Source of the DNA: Fibrobacterota bacterium
GTDB taxonomy: Bacteria; Fibrobacterota; Chitinivibrionia; Chitinivibrionales; Chitinispirillaceae
Length of the DNA stretch: 64,000 bases
Direction: 5' to 3'
NCBI GenBank assembly: GCA_023459055.1
Contig: JAEWVR010000003.1
Coordinates: 62,001 to 126,000 of the forward strand
In this document: positions 26,310 through 35,527 of the stretch, in pieces
How the letters are laid out: the number at the start of each line of letters is the position of its first letter
How positions within the stretch are numbered: the first letter of the stretch is position 1
Program-made: the position numbers and the translations under genes
Notes under the pieces: generated by a model
The model's database searches: none
What the model was told of the DNA's origin: nothing
The model's input: the letters and a program-made list of their open reading frames with translations, nothing else

Positions 26310-27611
26310 ATGAATGTAAAAATTGTCTCAGTAATTATACTCATGTGCGGATATGCCTTTTCGCAGGACAGCATCTTGACACTATCGAAAGCAATAAAAT
26401 ACTCAGTCTCTCAAAACACATCAACGCAGTTATCTATTAACCAGATTGACCAAAAGGATATTGCACTCAAATCCGAACAGTACGGGAGACTTCCGGATGC
26501 CAGCGCATCATTATCGTCATCGATGAGTGGCAGGATTGATAATGAAGCAAAATGGAGTAGTTCCACTGATGGTTCACTGGGGGCATCATACACTTATACG
26601 CCATCAACAGGTGCAACGATAAAATCACTCAAAGCACAATCGGACGCATCACGTTATTCATATAAGCAGACAGTCAATGATATAACTGCATCTGTAGTGA
26701 GTGCATATATCAAGGCCGCCTATGCTCAGAAAGCTATTGCCATTGTCAAAAACAATCTTGACTATCAAAAGGCAAAACTGACTCAGATAGAAGAGTTTAA
26801 AAACGCCGGTAAAAAATCAATCGCTGATGTTTTACAGCAGCAGACCGCGGTTGCTGAAAGTGAAGCATCACTGCTAACAGCGGAACAAACCTATGGTAAA
26901 GCAATGCTGTCGCTCTACAACATCGCCGGCATCGACATTCACAGCACTATGTCAATTGACACCAACGAAATAGAGTTTCTACAGTCCCGATTCAGTCAGC
27001 TGAACAATAGCAATGCAAATGAATTTCTTATTGACTCAATACCACAGATCCAGTCGCAGCAGAAATCTGTGCTTTCTTCTCAATTCAGAATTAAAAGTGC
27101 GCGTCTTGCGTATATTCCATCAATAAAGGGATCTGCAAGCACCGGCATCAGCTATGGAGGGCTTCTTGGAGAAGATCACGATGTAAGTGATCCAACCGGA
27201 CGTTTATCCTTAAGCCTGTCGTATCCGCTTTTTGATCAATACAAACGCAAACTTAACGTGAGCAGAGAAAAACTGTCATTACAAAGTGCACAATTGCAGC
27301 TGACAGAGCTGGAACGTAAAGTTGAACTTCAGTATGAACAATACAACTACGATCTTCAATTCGCACAAAAGCAGCTTACTGTGGCACAGACACGTTTGAC
27401 CGCAGCGAAACAGTCACTTGACGCAATTAATGAACGCTACGACGCAGGTGCATCAACACTTGTCGAAGTGGCAATGGTCAATACAAGTTATCTTGGCGCC
27501 GTGAATTCACAGTTATCGGCAGAGTCATCACTGCTTTCAGCTTATGTAAACTTACTGCAGGTTCGCGGTGATGCAGCATCATTTTTTAACAGCCAGACAG
27601 GCACACGTTAG
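26310..27611 (+). CDS. TolC-family outer membrane efflux protein
   Basis: The 433-residue protein has a signal peptide (IVSVIILMCGYAFS) and two long helical repeats typical of outer membrane efflux channels, including SVSQNTSTQLS, ASVVSAYIKAAYAQKAIAIV and a C-terminal RYDAGASTLVEVAMVNTSYL. It would form the trimeric outer membrane exit duct for the MacA-MacB pump encoded next. The MacA gene begins 8 nt later. Expression is probably from the ECF-type promoter at 26043. Confidence 0.92.
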   Translation: MNVKIVSVIILMCGYAFSQDSILTLSKAIKYSVSQNTSTQLSINQIDQKDIALKSEQYGRLPDASASLSSSMSGRIDNEAKWSSSTDGSLGASYTYTPSTGATIKSLKAQSDASRYSYKQTVNDITASVVSAYIKAAYAQKAIAIVKNNLDYQKAKLTQIEEFKNAGKKSIADVLQQQTAVAESEASLLTAEQTYGKAMLSLYNIAGIDIHSTMSIDTNEIEFLQSRFSQLNNSNANEFLIDSIPQIQSQQKSVLSSQFRIKSARLAYIPSIKGSASTGISYGGLLGEDHDVSDPTGRLSLSLSYPLFDQYKRKLNVSREKLSLQSAQLQLTELERKVELQYEQYNYDLQFAQKQLTVAQTRLTAAKQSLDAINERYDAGASTLVEVAMVNTSYLGAVNSQLSAESSLLSAYVNLLQVRGDAASFFNSQTGTR

Positions 27612-27619
27612 GAAACGGT

Positions 27620-28948
27620 ATGAACGTAAAATTTATTTGGGGTGCAGGTATTACAGTTGTCGTTGCAGCCGCAGTCCTGTATTATTTCACATCTGACAAG
27701 TCAACCCAGAAGGTGTCCTATAAAACGTCAGAAGTAACCATCGGTAGTATTCAGAATACTATCTCAAGTACCGGTACATTAAATCCTGTAAGCACCATCG
27801 AAATCGGAACTCAGGTCAGCGGTACCATTGAAAAAGTCTATATCGACTATAATGACATTGTCAAAAAGGGACAGATCATCGCCGAAATCGACAGACAACC
27901 GCTGCTCAGTAAACTTGCACAGTCTAAAGCATCTCATCTAAGAAATGAGGCTCTTTACGATCAGGCAAAATCCACCTACGATCGCAACTCAATACTTCAC
28001 ACCAAAGGCCTGATCTCCGATGAAGAATTTCTTTCATCAAAGTCATCCTATCTTGCACAAAAGGCATCACTTGAAGTATCAAAGGCGGATGTTGAAAATG
28101 CACAACTTAATCTGACCTATGCAACAATCAAATCACCTGTCAACGGTACCGTTATCAAGAAAAACATTGAGGTAGGCCAGACAGTAGCCGCAAGTTTAAG
28201 CTCTCCAACACTCTTTATTATTGCAGAAGATTTGAGCAATATGCAGATCATTGCCGACGTTGATGAAAGTGATATCGGCAAAATCAAGAATGATCAGGAT
28301 GTAACATTCAATGTGCCAGCCTATCCCGATAAAGTGTTCAACGGGAAAGTAAGCCAGATCCGCTTACAACCAGAGACTGTTTCGAATGTTGTGACGTACA
28401 ATGTTGTCATAAAAACAACCAATAGTGATGGTATTCTGTTGCCTGGAATGACCGCAAATATTGATTTTGTTGCCGATAAAGCAGATAGTGTTCTTATGGT
28501 ACCGGCATCCGCATTGCGTTTCAAGCCCTCCGAAGCTGACATTGTTAAAGCACGGGCAAAACGTTCAAGCGAGATGAAAGCCAATAAAAATGGTGCTGAT
28601 AGTAATTTTCCACGTCGTCAGGGCGACGGTAAGTTTACAGGTGATTCCAATGGTACTATTAAAAATCATTCAGAAAGCCGTGGAACAATCTGGATACTAA
28701 CCGACAGTAATGAACTGCGCCCTGAGTTTGTCCGACTGGGTATCAGTGATGGAACCAATACAGAAATAAAGGGTCGCCAGATTGAAAACGGTATGAAAGT
28801 TATTACAGGAACTGTCACCATTAAAAAAGGAACAAAACAATCAAAATCACTTTTTGGTCCCCCGAAATCGACCGTTACAAAGACATCATCACAATCGGGT
28901 AAAAGCAGTACGGGTAATATGCCTCCTCCACCACCAGGAGGATTCTAA
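27620..28948 (+). CDS. macA: MacA-like periplasmic membrane fusion protein
   Basis: The 442-residue adaptor has an N-terminal anchor (FIWGAGITVVVAAAVLYYF) and a lipoyl/barrel-sandwich domain (SSTGTLNPVSTIEIGTQVSG, VYIDYNDIVKKGQIIAEID). A helical hairpin follows (about 85-165), then the second lipoyl half (ATIKSPVNGTVIKKNIEVGQ) and a beta-barrel domain. The C-terminal part holds an unusual Lys/Ser/Asn-rich insert (about 310-355) and a Pro/Gly tail (NMPPPPPGGF). It joins the TolC channel to MacB. The stop codon overlaps the ATPase start by 1 nt. Confidence 0.92.
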   Translation: MNVKFIWGAGITVVVAAAVLYYFTSDKSTQKVSYKTSEVTIGSIQNTISSTGTLNPVSTIEIGTQVSGTIEKVYIDYNDIVKKGQIIAEIDRQPLLSKLAQSKASHLRNEALYDQAKSTYDRNSILHTKGLISDEEFLSSKSSYLAQKASLEVSKADVENAQLNLTYATIKSPVNGTVIKKNIEVGQTVAASLSSPTLFIIAEDLSNMQIIADVDESDIGKIKNDQDVTFNVPAYPDKVFNGKVSQIRLQPETVSNVVTYNVVIKTTNSDGILLPGMTANIDFVADKADSVLMVPASALRFKPSEADIVKARAKRSSEMKANKNGADSNFPRRQGDGKFTGDSNGTIKNHSESRGTIWILTDSNELRPEFVRLGISDGTNTEIKGRQIENGMKVITGTVTIKKGTKQSKSLFGPPKSTVTKTSSQSGKSSTGNMPPPPPGGF

Positions 28949-29667
28949 TGAAAACACTGATAGCAATCAGTAAGTTGACAAAAGTTTATCAGATGGGAGA
29001 TGTCGCCGTGAATGCACTGCGTGGAGTTGATCTTACCATTGAACAGGGTGAATTTGTGGCGATTATGGGGATGAGTGGTTCAGGAAAATCCACGTTAATG
29101 AACATAATCGGATGTCTTGATATACCGACAGGCGGGAGTTACTCATTGCTTGACAAAAACATCGGCTCACTGTCACGCCGCGAACTTGCAGATATCAGAA
29201 ATGAGCATATCGGATTCGTTTTCCAGAATTTCAGTCTGCTTGCACGAACCACTGCAATAGAGAACGTAGAGCTTCCCATGCAGTATCACCATGCGTCAAC
29301 AAAGACCGATACTAAAGCACTTGCTAAAAAAGCACTTACACAGGTTGGTCTGAGCGACAGGATACATCATCTGCCAAATCAGCTCTCCGGCGGACAGCAG
29401 CAGCGTGTTGCAATAGCACGTGCAATTGTCAACAACCCACCGCTTATTCTGGCGGATGAGCCAACCGGTGCTCTTGACACAAAAACGTCGTATGAAGTGA
29501 TGGACCTGTTTACCTCACTTAACAAAGAGGGTAAAACGGTGATCCTCGTTACTCATGAGCATGAAATTGCACAGTATGCAAACAGGTTAATCATGATGCG
29601 TGACGGACATATTGTCAGTGATGAAACTATAAGCACGCCCCCTAAATCCCCCGCAGGGGGACTTTAA
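28948..29667 (+). CDS. macB: MacB-type ABC transporter ATP-binding protein, 3' end supplied by a repeat element
   Basis: This is the LolD/MacB-class ATPase of the efflux pump (239 residues), with Walker A GMSGSGKST, signature LSGGQQQRVAIARAI, Walker B LILADEPTGALD and switch His (VTHEHE). ATPase and permease are separate genes here, whereas E. coli MacB is one fused protein. The normal fold ends near HIVSDETI; the last residues (STPPKSPAGGL) and the stop codon are encoded by the left arm of a 93-bp inverted-repeat element that starts at 29635. The element therefore replaced the original 3' end without harming the domain. Confidence 0.93.
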   Translation: MKTLIAISKLTKVYQMGDVAVNALRGVDLTIEQGEFVAIMGMSGSGKSTLMNIIGCLDIPTGGSYSLLDKNIGSLSRRELADIRNEHIGFVFQNFSLLARTTAIENVELPMQYHHASTKTDTKALAKKALTQVGLSDRIHHLPNQLSGGQQQRVAIARAIVNNPPLILADEPTGALDTKTSYEVMDLFTSLNKEGKTVILVTHEHEIAQYANRLIMMRDGHIVSDETISTPPKSPAGGL

Positions 29668-29727
29668 AACAAACAGACAATATTGTTCTTATTTCTCAAG
29701 TCCCCCTGCGGGGGATTTAGGGGGCGT
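29635..29727. mobile_element. MITE-like element with perfect 30-bp terminal inverted repeats
   Basis: The left arm (29635-29664, ACGCCCCCTAAATCCCCC then GCAGGGGGACTT) and the right arm (29698-29727) are perfect inverse complements around a 33-nt A/T-rich core. Each arm also contains its own C5/G5 palindrome. A degenerate copy sits at 43481-43563. No transposase is encoded. It lies across the 3' end of the ATPase gene and could form a very stable RNA hairpin between the ATPase and permease cistrons. Confidence 0.85.
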
Positions 29728-29782
29728 ACATTTTACGGAGCACATGGTTTCATAAATTTGTTTTCAATCGGAGCTAATATAA

Positions 29783-30997
29783 ATGCGCTTGTCAAAGTTA
29801 TTGCTTACATCAAGCAAAAGCATACTTAGGAATCGGGTACGATCTTTTCTTACCACACTTGGTATTATTATCGGTGTTGCATCAGTGATTATCATGGTCG
29901 CAATTGGTAAAGGTGCACAGCAGGACATTAAGGATCAGATTCAATCCATGGGCACAAATATTATCATGATCATGCCAGGCTCCTCAAGTTCAAGAGGCAC
30001 ATCGCTTGGCTCCGGAAGCCGTCAATCGCTGACACTCAAGGATGCTGACAAACTTAGAAACATTGAATCGCTTATTGCAGTATCGCCACTATCAAGAATC
30101 AATTCACAGGTGATAGGTGGAAACGGTAACTGGCAGACGCAGGTCTACGGAGTTGATCCTGACTACCTGACAATCCGTGAGTGGAGTGTCACCAGTGGCG
30201 ATATGTTTACAAAAAAAGATATCGCGACATCATCGAAGGTAGCTGTCATCGGCAAAACCATTGCGGATCAGCTTTTCGCAGACCAGGATCCGATTGGTCA
30301 ATCTATTCGTATCGGTAAAGTTCCTATGAAAATCGTCGGCATTCTTGACGAAAAAGGTCAGAATGCGATGGGTCAGGATCAGGATGATATCATCCTTGCA
30401 CCGGTCAGTACGGTTCTTAACAGAATGAGCAGACAGCGTCATATTAATCAGATCATGGCCAGTGCCAGCTCGATGGAGATTATTGATGCCGCATCAACGG
30501 AAATTGAAACCATTCTCAGAGCAGCTCACAACATTTCTGATGGTGATGATGCCGATTTTCAGATACGGACACAGGCTGATATCATGACCCGCGCGACATC
30601 CACCGCCCGTACCATGACAGTTCTTCTGGGAGCGATCGCAGGCGTTTCTCTTTTTGTAGGTGGTATTGGCATTATGAATATCATGCTGGTATCGGTCACT
30701 GAGCGTACAAGAGAAATCGGTATACGCATGGCAATTGGGGCAAGGGAATCCGATATATTATTCCAGTTTCTTATCGAGTCAATCGTCCTGAGCAGCATGG
30801 GCGGTATTATCGGTATTCTTATTGCACTTGGTGCAATCTGGGGTGTAACCAATATTATCGGCTTTAAAACATCAATTGACATAGCAACAATATTCCTTGC
30901 ATTTATTTTTTCGGGAGCGGTTGGTGTGTTTTTCGGGTTTTATCCCGCACGAAAAGCTGCAAGGTTGAATCCGATTGAAGCGTTACGATATGAGTGA
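29783..30997 (+). CDS. macB: MacB-type ABC transporter permease
   Basis: The 404-residue protein has an N-terminal span (RSFLTTLGIIIGVASVIIMVAIG), a large periplasmic MacB_PCD domain (about 50-240) and three C-terminal spans in the FtsX domain. Those include VGGIGIMNIMLVSVTERTRE and IGIRMAIGARESDI, the type VII ABC transporter coupling motif. It is the mechanotransmission permease that works with the preceding ATPase, MacA and TolC. The 115-nt gap to the ATPase gene is filled by the inverted-repeat element. Substrates could be lipoproteins, peptides or antibiotics; the sequence does not say which. Confidence 0.93.
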   Translation: MRLSKLLLTSSKSILRNRVRSFLTTLGIIIGVASVIIMVAIGKGAQQDIKDQIQSMGTNIIMIMPGSSSSRGTSLGSGSRQSLTLKDADKLRNIESLIAVSPLSRINSQVIGGNGNWQTQVYGVDPDYLTIREWSVTSGDMFTKKDIATSSKVAVIGKTIADQLFADQDPIGQSIRIGKVPMKIVGILDEKGQNAMGQDQDDIILAPVSTVLNRMSRQRHINQIMASASSMEIIDAASTEIETILRAAHNISDGDDADFQIRTQADIMTRATSTARTMTVLLGAIAGVSLFVGGIGIMNIMLVSVTERTREIGIRMAIGARESDILFQFLIESIVLSSMGGIIGILIALGAIWGVTNIIGFKTSIDIATIFLAFIFSGAVGVFFGFYPARKAARLNPIEALRYE

Positions 30998-31592
30998 TTC
31001 TGACCGGGCATTTGTTTGTAAAGAATGGAATTGAAATATGATTATTTATCTTAATTAATTTTCTGCAAACTCCGCTATAAATTACAGTAAAAAGGAAAAC
31101 CATAGTTTCATCCTCATGAAACAATTCCCAAGCACAAAGAGCCCTGGATTGTGGGCTCTTTGTTACCTGTATTTTAAATACAAGATGACTGCGCTTCGCA
31201 CTTGCTTATGCTCCATGCAGTTAGCAGATATGCCTCTGATATTCCTTTAGTTATAGATATGGAACATTATATTGCTATTGTCGTAAAAATCTTCAAGTGC
31301 TTGTATCAGGCACCGGGCTCTGATTTTTGTTACCACTTTAATTGATATGTTTTTTTGAGTGTTTTGTGTTATATTTCACTACATAAGGTTACTGTTTTAG
31401 TATCAGTACCAGTCAAACATTTTGTTAAGAACATGCAACAGACATAATTTTTGGTAATTTAAAAACTGCTGTTCGGTGGGAGACGGTTACAATCTATCTA
31501 TCATAATTTTTATCATCATGAGCTGAAACTGATAGGATTACGATCACTGTTAGGAAATAAAACCATATATATATTTTTTTAAAGGAGAAGTA
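30998..31592. other. Intergenic region after the efflux operon
   Basis: This 595-base region contains the operon terminator at 31134-31163 and the leader of the esterase gene, with AAAGGAGAAG before its start. I see no convincing gene in the rest, which has stops in every frame at short intervals. Confidence 0.45.
31134..31163 (+). terminator. Terminator after the MacAB operon
   Basis: An 11-bp perfect stem (ACAAAGAGCCC / GGGCTCTTTGT) with an 8-nt loop is followed by a T-rich stretch (TACCTGTATTTT). It lies 137 nt after the permease stop codon. Confidence 0.65.
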
Positions 31593-33050
31593 ATGTTCAA
31601 ACATTTAGTATTCTGTATCATAATTGTCGTTTTTGGTTTGAGTGCCAATGCCGAAACAGTAAATTTGAAAGGAAAAGTCACCGACAAAGATGGGAAAGCT
31701 ATTAAAAATGCGATTCTCACGCTTGTCAGGCAGAATATGAAAGACACCACCGGAACTGATGGTATGTACGAGCTCAAACGGATCGAAGTTGCAGTTATTC
31801 ATCAGCTGCAACCGACGTTTAAGAATTTCATCATCGAGAAAGATAACCTGGTATTCAGTTTACCGGAATCAACACCACTTCAAATCGAGATGTATAATGT
31901 TAAAGGCAACCTCTTTAAACGTGTGGTAAAGCAAAACGTTTCAACAGGATTCTATCGCTTCAGTATCAAGGAAAACATTAGGGCATATCAAGTACTCATT
32001 CTAAAAGTCTCCATTGGCAGCGAGACCAAAACATTGAGGTATCTCCCTCTTCAAAATGGCAACTTCAGTATCGATCAGGTAGCCAGCGGCAATTCTGCAA
32101 CAAATCCATCAGGCCTGATGAAAATAGCAGCCATTGACGATACCCTCAAAGTAACGGCTGAGGGATTCAAGGACAAGGTTACACCTATTACATCCTATGA
32201 AATGGATCTTAATATTACTCTGGAGGCAAATAGCACTACCCCACCGGATACAGGCAGAAGTGTAGGATGTGGAAAATCACTTAGTGATCTTAAAACCGGA
32301 CAATATTCTATTACTGTTGCTGGCACATCAAGGAAATATCTTGTTGTTGTTCCGGACAACTACAAAGCTGATAAACCTTACAAGTTGCTTTTTGGAATGC
32401 ATTGCATGAATGGTAATATGGATCAGGTTAAAAATGATGGATTCTACCGGTTGCAGCAGTTTGATAAGGATAAGAATTTCATCTGGATCGCTCCAGAGGG
32501 AACAAAAACGAGCATGTCATCAGTGTGTAACAATTGCGACCTCTGGAAAAGTGATGCAAACGATAATAGCGATCATCTCCTGTTTGACGCCCTGTTAAAT
32601 CTTGCGAAAGAGAAACTTTGCATTGATACTGCAAGGGTATTCAGTGTTGGTTTCAGTTTCGGTGCCATGTTTTCCTATTCACTTTCAACCAATCATCAGC
32701 AACAATTACGTGCTGTCGTTACCTATGCGCCGGCCAATTACAATATTTACCTTCCAACCAACAAACACGAACCCGTTGCATATATGCAAACCACCGGTCT
32801 GAGTGATGGTACCTGTCCCTGGGATCAAGGTGGCCGGGGCGGAAAATATTGTGTAATTGGACATGCTACAGACAACGATTGTGATAATCCGGAGATAATA
32901 GATACCTGGACCAGCGGAGAATACAAATCCCATGATTATAAAGGGTGCAAAGAGGGGTATCCGGTAAAAATCGTTACGTTCAATGGCGGACACACATGCG
33001 ATATGTCCTGGGCTCCTAAAATGACATGGGACTTTATTAATCAGTTCTGA
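31593..33050 (+). CDS. Secreted esterase of the PHB depolymerase/feruloyl esterase type
   Basis: The 485-residue protein has a signal peptide (LVFCIIIVVFGLSANA) and a carboxypeptidase-regulatory-like beta domain (about 22-65, GKVTDKDGKAIKNAILTLV). Next comes a beta segment resembling a sorting or Fn-like domain (about 85-155, with YNVKGNLFKRVV). The C-terminal alpha/beta hydrolase (about 220-485) has nucleophile GFSFGA (GxSxG) and a C-terminal His in NGGHTCDMSW. Related domains release ferulic or acetyl groups from plant cell-wall xylan. Eight or more Cys suggest disulfides. It stands alone between terminators. The plant-polymer role fits the GH9 cellulase gene 4 kb away. Confidence 0.85.
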   Translation: MFKHLVFCIIIVVFGLSANAETVNLKGKVTDKDGKAIKNAILTLVRQNMKDTTGTDGMYELKRIEVAVIHQLQPTFKNFIIEKDNLVFSLPESTPLQIEMYNVKGNLFKRVVKQNVSTGFYRFSIKENIRAYQVLILKVSIGSETKTLRYLPLQNGNFSIDQVASGNSATNPSGLMKIAAIDDTLKVTAEGFKDKVTPITSYEMDLNITLEANSTTPPDTGRSVGCGKSLSDLKTGQYSITVAGTSRKYLVVVPDNYKADKPYKLLFGMHCMNGNMDQVKNDGFYRLQQFDKDKNFIWIAPEGTKTSMSSVCNNCDLWKSDANDNSDHLLFDALLNLAKEKLCIDTARVFSVGFSFGAMFSYSLSTNHQQQLRAVVTYAPANYNIYLPTNKHEPVAYMQTTGLSDGTCPWDQGGRGGKYCVIGHATDNDCDNPEIIDTWTSGEYKSHDYKGCKEGYPVKIVTFNGGHTCDMSWAPKMTWDFINQF

Positions 33051-33088
33051 TATGGTGCTATCAGATACTATTTGAATTGGCAGAAGTC

Positions 33089-33126
33089 AAGACGCCTGAA
33101 TTACCACTGAGTAATTCAGGCGTCTT
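33089..33126 (+). terminator. Terminator after the esterase gene
   Basis: A perfect 16-bp stem (AAGACGCCTGAATTAC / GTAATTCAGGCGTCTT) with a 6-nt loop is followed by TTATTTTTTTAG, a classic intrinsic terminator 38 nt after the stop codon. Confidence 0.9.
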
Positions 33127-33344
33127 TTATTTTTTTTAGACTTTTAAAACAGTTTTAAAACAATCTCTTTAGTAATTCTGTCACTGTAATCATCAACATT
33201 CTCCTTGCTGTAGATAAGGAGCTCTGGCACCATTCCGTCGTCGAATTGATACCGGTATAGGGAGAATCTTTTTTCACAGTATTGACAAATTCGTACAACG
33301 CTTAATCAACTAAATTAATCATCTTTCCCATATTGTCCGTTGTA

Positions 33345-33890
33345 TTACATGTCAACTTTCCATTGGCTGAAGTTCTTGTTGTTGCGAAAATCTTTTAAAA
33401 CATTCTCCACATCGGCTTTTGTAATGGAAGCGGAAGTCCATTGAAATCCAGCTCCACCGGGATGCCGGGTAATGGTATAAATAAATTTTACCGGAAAGAA
33501 GTTGATATAGCCGGGTCTGACTTCAAAAGTGACATCCATTTTGTTTTTTACATTATTGAGTGCCCCGGTAGACCAACCACCTCCCTGGGTTTCCAGGATA
33601 CGCTGAGTCAGATAAACAAAATTGTATGAACCGGCAGGAATACTCTTTCCAACGGCGTAATTCACACCTTGCTTTATAAAGACATTCTCTTTGCAATCCG
33701 GGACATTCAACAGGTACGCCTGCTCAATACCCGAATGAATATGCTGAGGGTTGTTAGACTCAATAACAACTATTAAAAGTGTTTGATCCGGATTTTGAAG
33801 GGATGGCAATGTTGACGAACAGGACATCAGTGATGCAATTGAAAAAATTGACAAAAAAAGCGATATAAATCTGCGTGATGTATTAATCAT
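33345..33890 (-). CDS. Lipoprotein of unknown function
   Basis: The 181-residue protein has a lipoprotein signal (LFLSIFSIASLMSCSS) with the lipidated Cys at about residue 23. The mature part is beta-rich with VNYAVGKSIPAGSYNFVYLT and a FEVRPGYINFFPVKFIYTI stretch, reminiscent of a small beta-sandwich. I do not recognise a family. GGAGATAATTTA precedes the chosen ATG at 33890, which places the signal peptide at the N-terminus; a longer in-frame start would bury it. It is transcribed alone and is 66 nt downstream-facing from the orphan histidine kinase region. Confidence 0.75.
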   Translation of the reverse strand: MINTSRRFISLFLSIFSIASLMSCSSTLPSLQNPDQTLLIVVIESNNPQHIHSGIEQAYLLNVPDCKENVFIKQGVNYAVGKSIPAGSYNFVYLTQRILETQGGGWSTGALNNVKNKMDVTFEVRPGYINFFPVKFIYTITRHPGGAGFQWTSASITKADVENVLKDFRNNKNFSQWKVDM

Positions 33891-34015
33891 TAAATTATCT
33901 CCATAATTACTTCTGTCTAAATATAATTGCTTTTCGATAGAAGTAGCCATAATTTCACTTGTAACAACTTCGACTGTAACCTGGCCTGACCATTATTATG
34001 TGGCTGATGCAGAAT

Positions 34016-35203
34016 TCAGTCACTGGTTTTTCCAGTTGTGCCAATGTCTGTAGGTACTTTCACCGGCAATGTAAAATAGAATAGACTTCCCTTTCCTACT
34101 TCACTTTCTACTCCGACTACCCCACCAAATTTATCAATAACCGTTTTAACAATAGATAGCCCAAGCCCATGTCCTTCGTGCTCGGTTGTATGAAGTCTTT
34201 TAAACTCCTGAAATAAGGTATCAGCTTTATCCTTTGCAATTCCTGCACCATTATCTTTTACCCAGAATCGGACATATTCTGTTTTGGTGGACAGACCACT
34301 ACCTTGCATATCATAACCAAGTTCTACAATTGGGTTTATCTTCCGGGCCCGGTTGCCCCCATATTTTATCGCATTATTTATATAATTAACCCACACCTCT
34401 GTGATCCAGGGTGTATAACCATACACTGAAGGCCAGTTATCCGGTTTAGATATTTGAACACCATGTCTTTCTATGTTATATTCCAGCCTCCTGAGAGCAT
34501 CATTGACACTTAGGGAGATATCAAAAACGCCAAGTTCCTTCTGGTTGATTTTTTTGACTCCGGCCAGTAAAAGAATTGACTCAATGATATTGGTCATCTG
34601 CTTGGTACCTTCATTGATAAACGCCAGTTTTTTCTTTACTTTTGTATTATCACTGGATATAAAATCCTGAATTAGCGAATCAATTGACATGTTTATTACC
34701 ATCAATGGATTTTTTAAATCGTGGGCTACGGTACGTCCGAAAGCATCCAACTCTGCAATTTTTTGCTTAAGTTCGTTTTGCACCTTTCGCAACTGGTGTA
34801 CTAATGTTGAAATATAACCAACTGTGGAACCTACTATTAAACATTGAACAAAACCTATTAAAAGACCCGGGACCCTGTTATTTATATAAAATTGTGTAGG
34901 CATGCTGTCGTGTGGCGGCAAATAAAAGCCGATAACCATGGAAATAAAAATCACTACGCACCCAAACATTCCTGCAACAAAACCTCCCCGCCATGCTATT
35001 ATTCCAACCCACACAGTACTAAGCATAGCAATTGTTTGATCAGGGATAATAAATAAAAAAACATATAGATATGCCGTATTGATGATAAAAAACGCAACCA
35101 GATCAACCAGTACTTTTTTAAACGATTTATTAAACTGCGATTTGCTTTTTTTTTGATCTGGCGAAGTAAAAGATTTCCAGCGCATGCTTTTTGTTGCCTT
35201 CAT
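34016..35203 (-). CDS. Orphan membrane sensor histidine kinase
   Basis: The 395-residue kinase has about four N-terminal spans (30-150, FFIINTAYLYVFLFII to FVQCLIVGSTVGYISTLV) with little periplasmic sequence, resembling DUF4118/MASE-like sensors. A short coiled coil, a HisKA domain with phospho-His in GRTVAHDLKNPLMVI, and a HATPase domain (NNAIKYGG, DNGAGIAKD, GHGLGLSIVKTV) follow. No response regulator gene is adjacent, so it is an orphan kinase. GGAGATACTATAA precedes the ATG. The signal sensed is probably within the membrane or from a quinone- or ion-related cue, but this is a guess. Confidence 0.9.
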   Translation of the reverse strand: MKATKSMRWKSFTSPDQKKSKSQFNKSFKKVLVDLVAFFIINTAYLYVFLFIIPDQTIAMLSTVWVGIIAWRGGFVAGMFGCVVIFISMVIGFYLPPHDSMPTQFYINNRVPGLLIGFVQCLIVGSTVGYISTLVHQLRKVQNELKQKIAELDAFGRTVAHDLKNPLMVINMSIDSLIQDFISSDNTKVKKKLAFINEGTKQMTNIIESILLLAGVKKINQKELGVFDISLSVNDALRRLEYNIERHGVQISKPDNWPSVYGYTPWITEVWVNYINNAIKYGGNRARKINPIVELGYDMQGSGLSTKTEYVRFWVKDNGAGIAKDKADTLFQEFKRLHTTEHEGHGLGLSIVKTVIDKFGGVVGVESEVGKGSLFYFTLPVKVPTDIGTTGKTSD

Positions 35204-35405
35204 TTATAGTATCTCCATTGATTTTCCTGCATTGGAATTATACCGTAATGATGTAAGCAAGGTCAATGGTGATTCTGGTTTGAACTGGTCAGGAATGTTT
35301 TTCTGCGGATAGTATCTTTTTTGATTTAATTCCTTAGTGTTAGCATCGGACATAGCCATTGAGAATTCGACCAGACAATTCCAAGCAGACGTCCAGGGAA
35401 CTATT

Positions 35406-35522
35406 TCAAAACATAGATGCGTTATTTGAATTCGGATGAGGTAGGGTGATCGATACAATACTTCCGTTATTATCATTTATCAGCGCGATACGTCTTCCGA
35501 CGATATCAATTACACGAATCTG
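35406..35522 (-). pseudogene. Possible remnant of a sorting-domain-like tail
   Basis: On the minus strand one frame reads IRVIDIVGRRIALINDNNGS and SIVSITLPHP with no start codon, beginning right after a stop. The pattern resembles the repeated beta strands of C-terminal sorting domains (V.V.D..GR.). It lies between the orphan kinase and the Imm-like gene. The rest of the 321-base gap shows only a 90-codon frame (35204-35476) that I do not trust. Weak evidence. Confidence 0.25.
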
Positions 35523-35527
35523 TCAAT

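Noticed and set aside
35204..35476. 90-codon minus-strand frame directly before the orphan histidine kinase
   Set aside because: Composition is not protein-like, it overlaps a better (but also weak) remnant in another frame, and it has no motif. Its end only happens to carry the kinase ribosome binding site.
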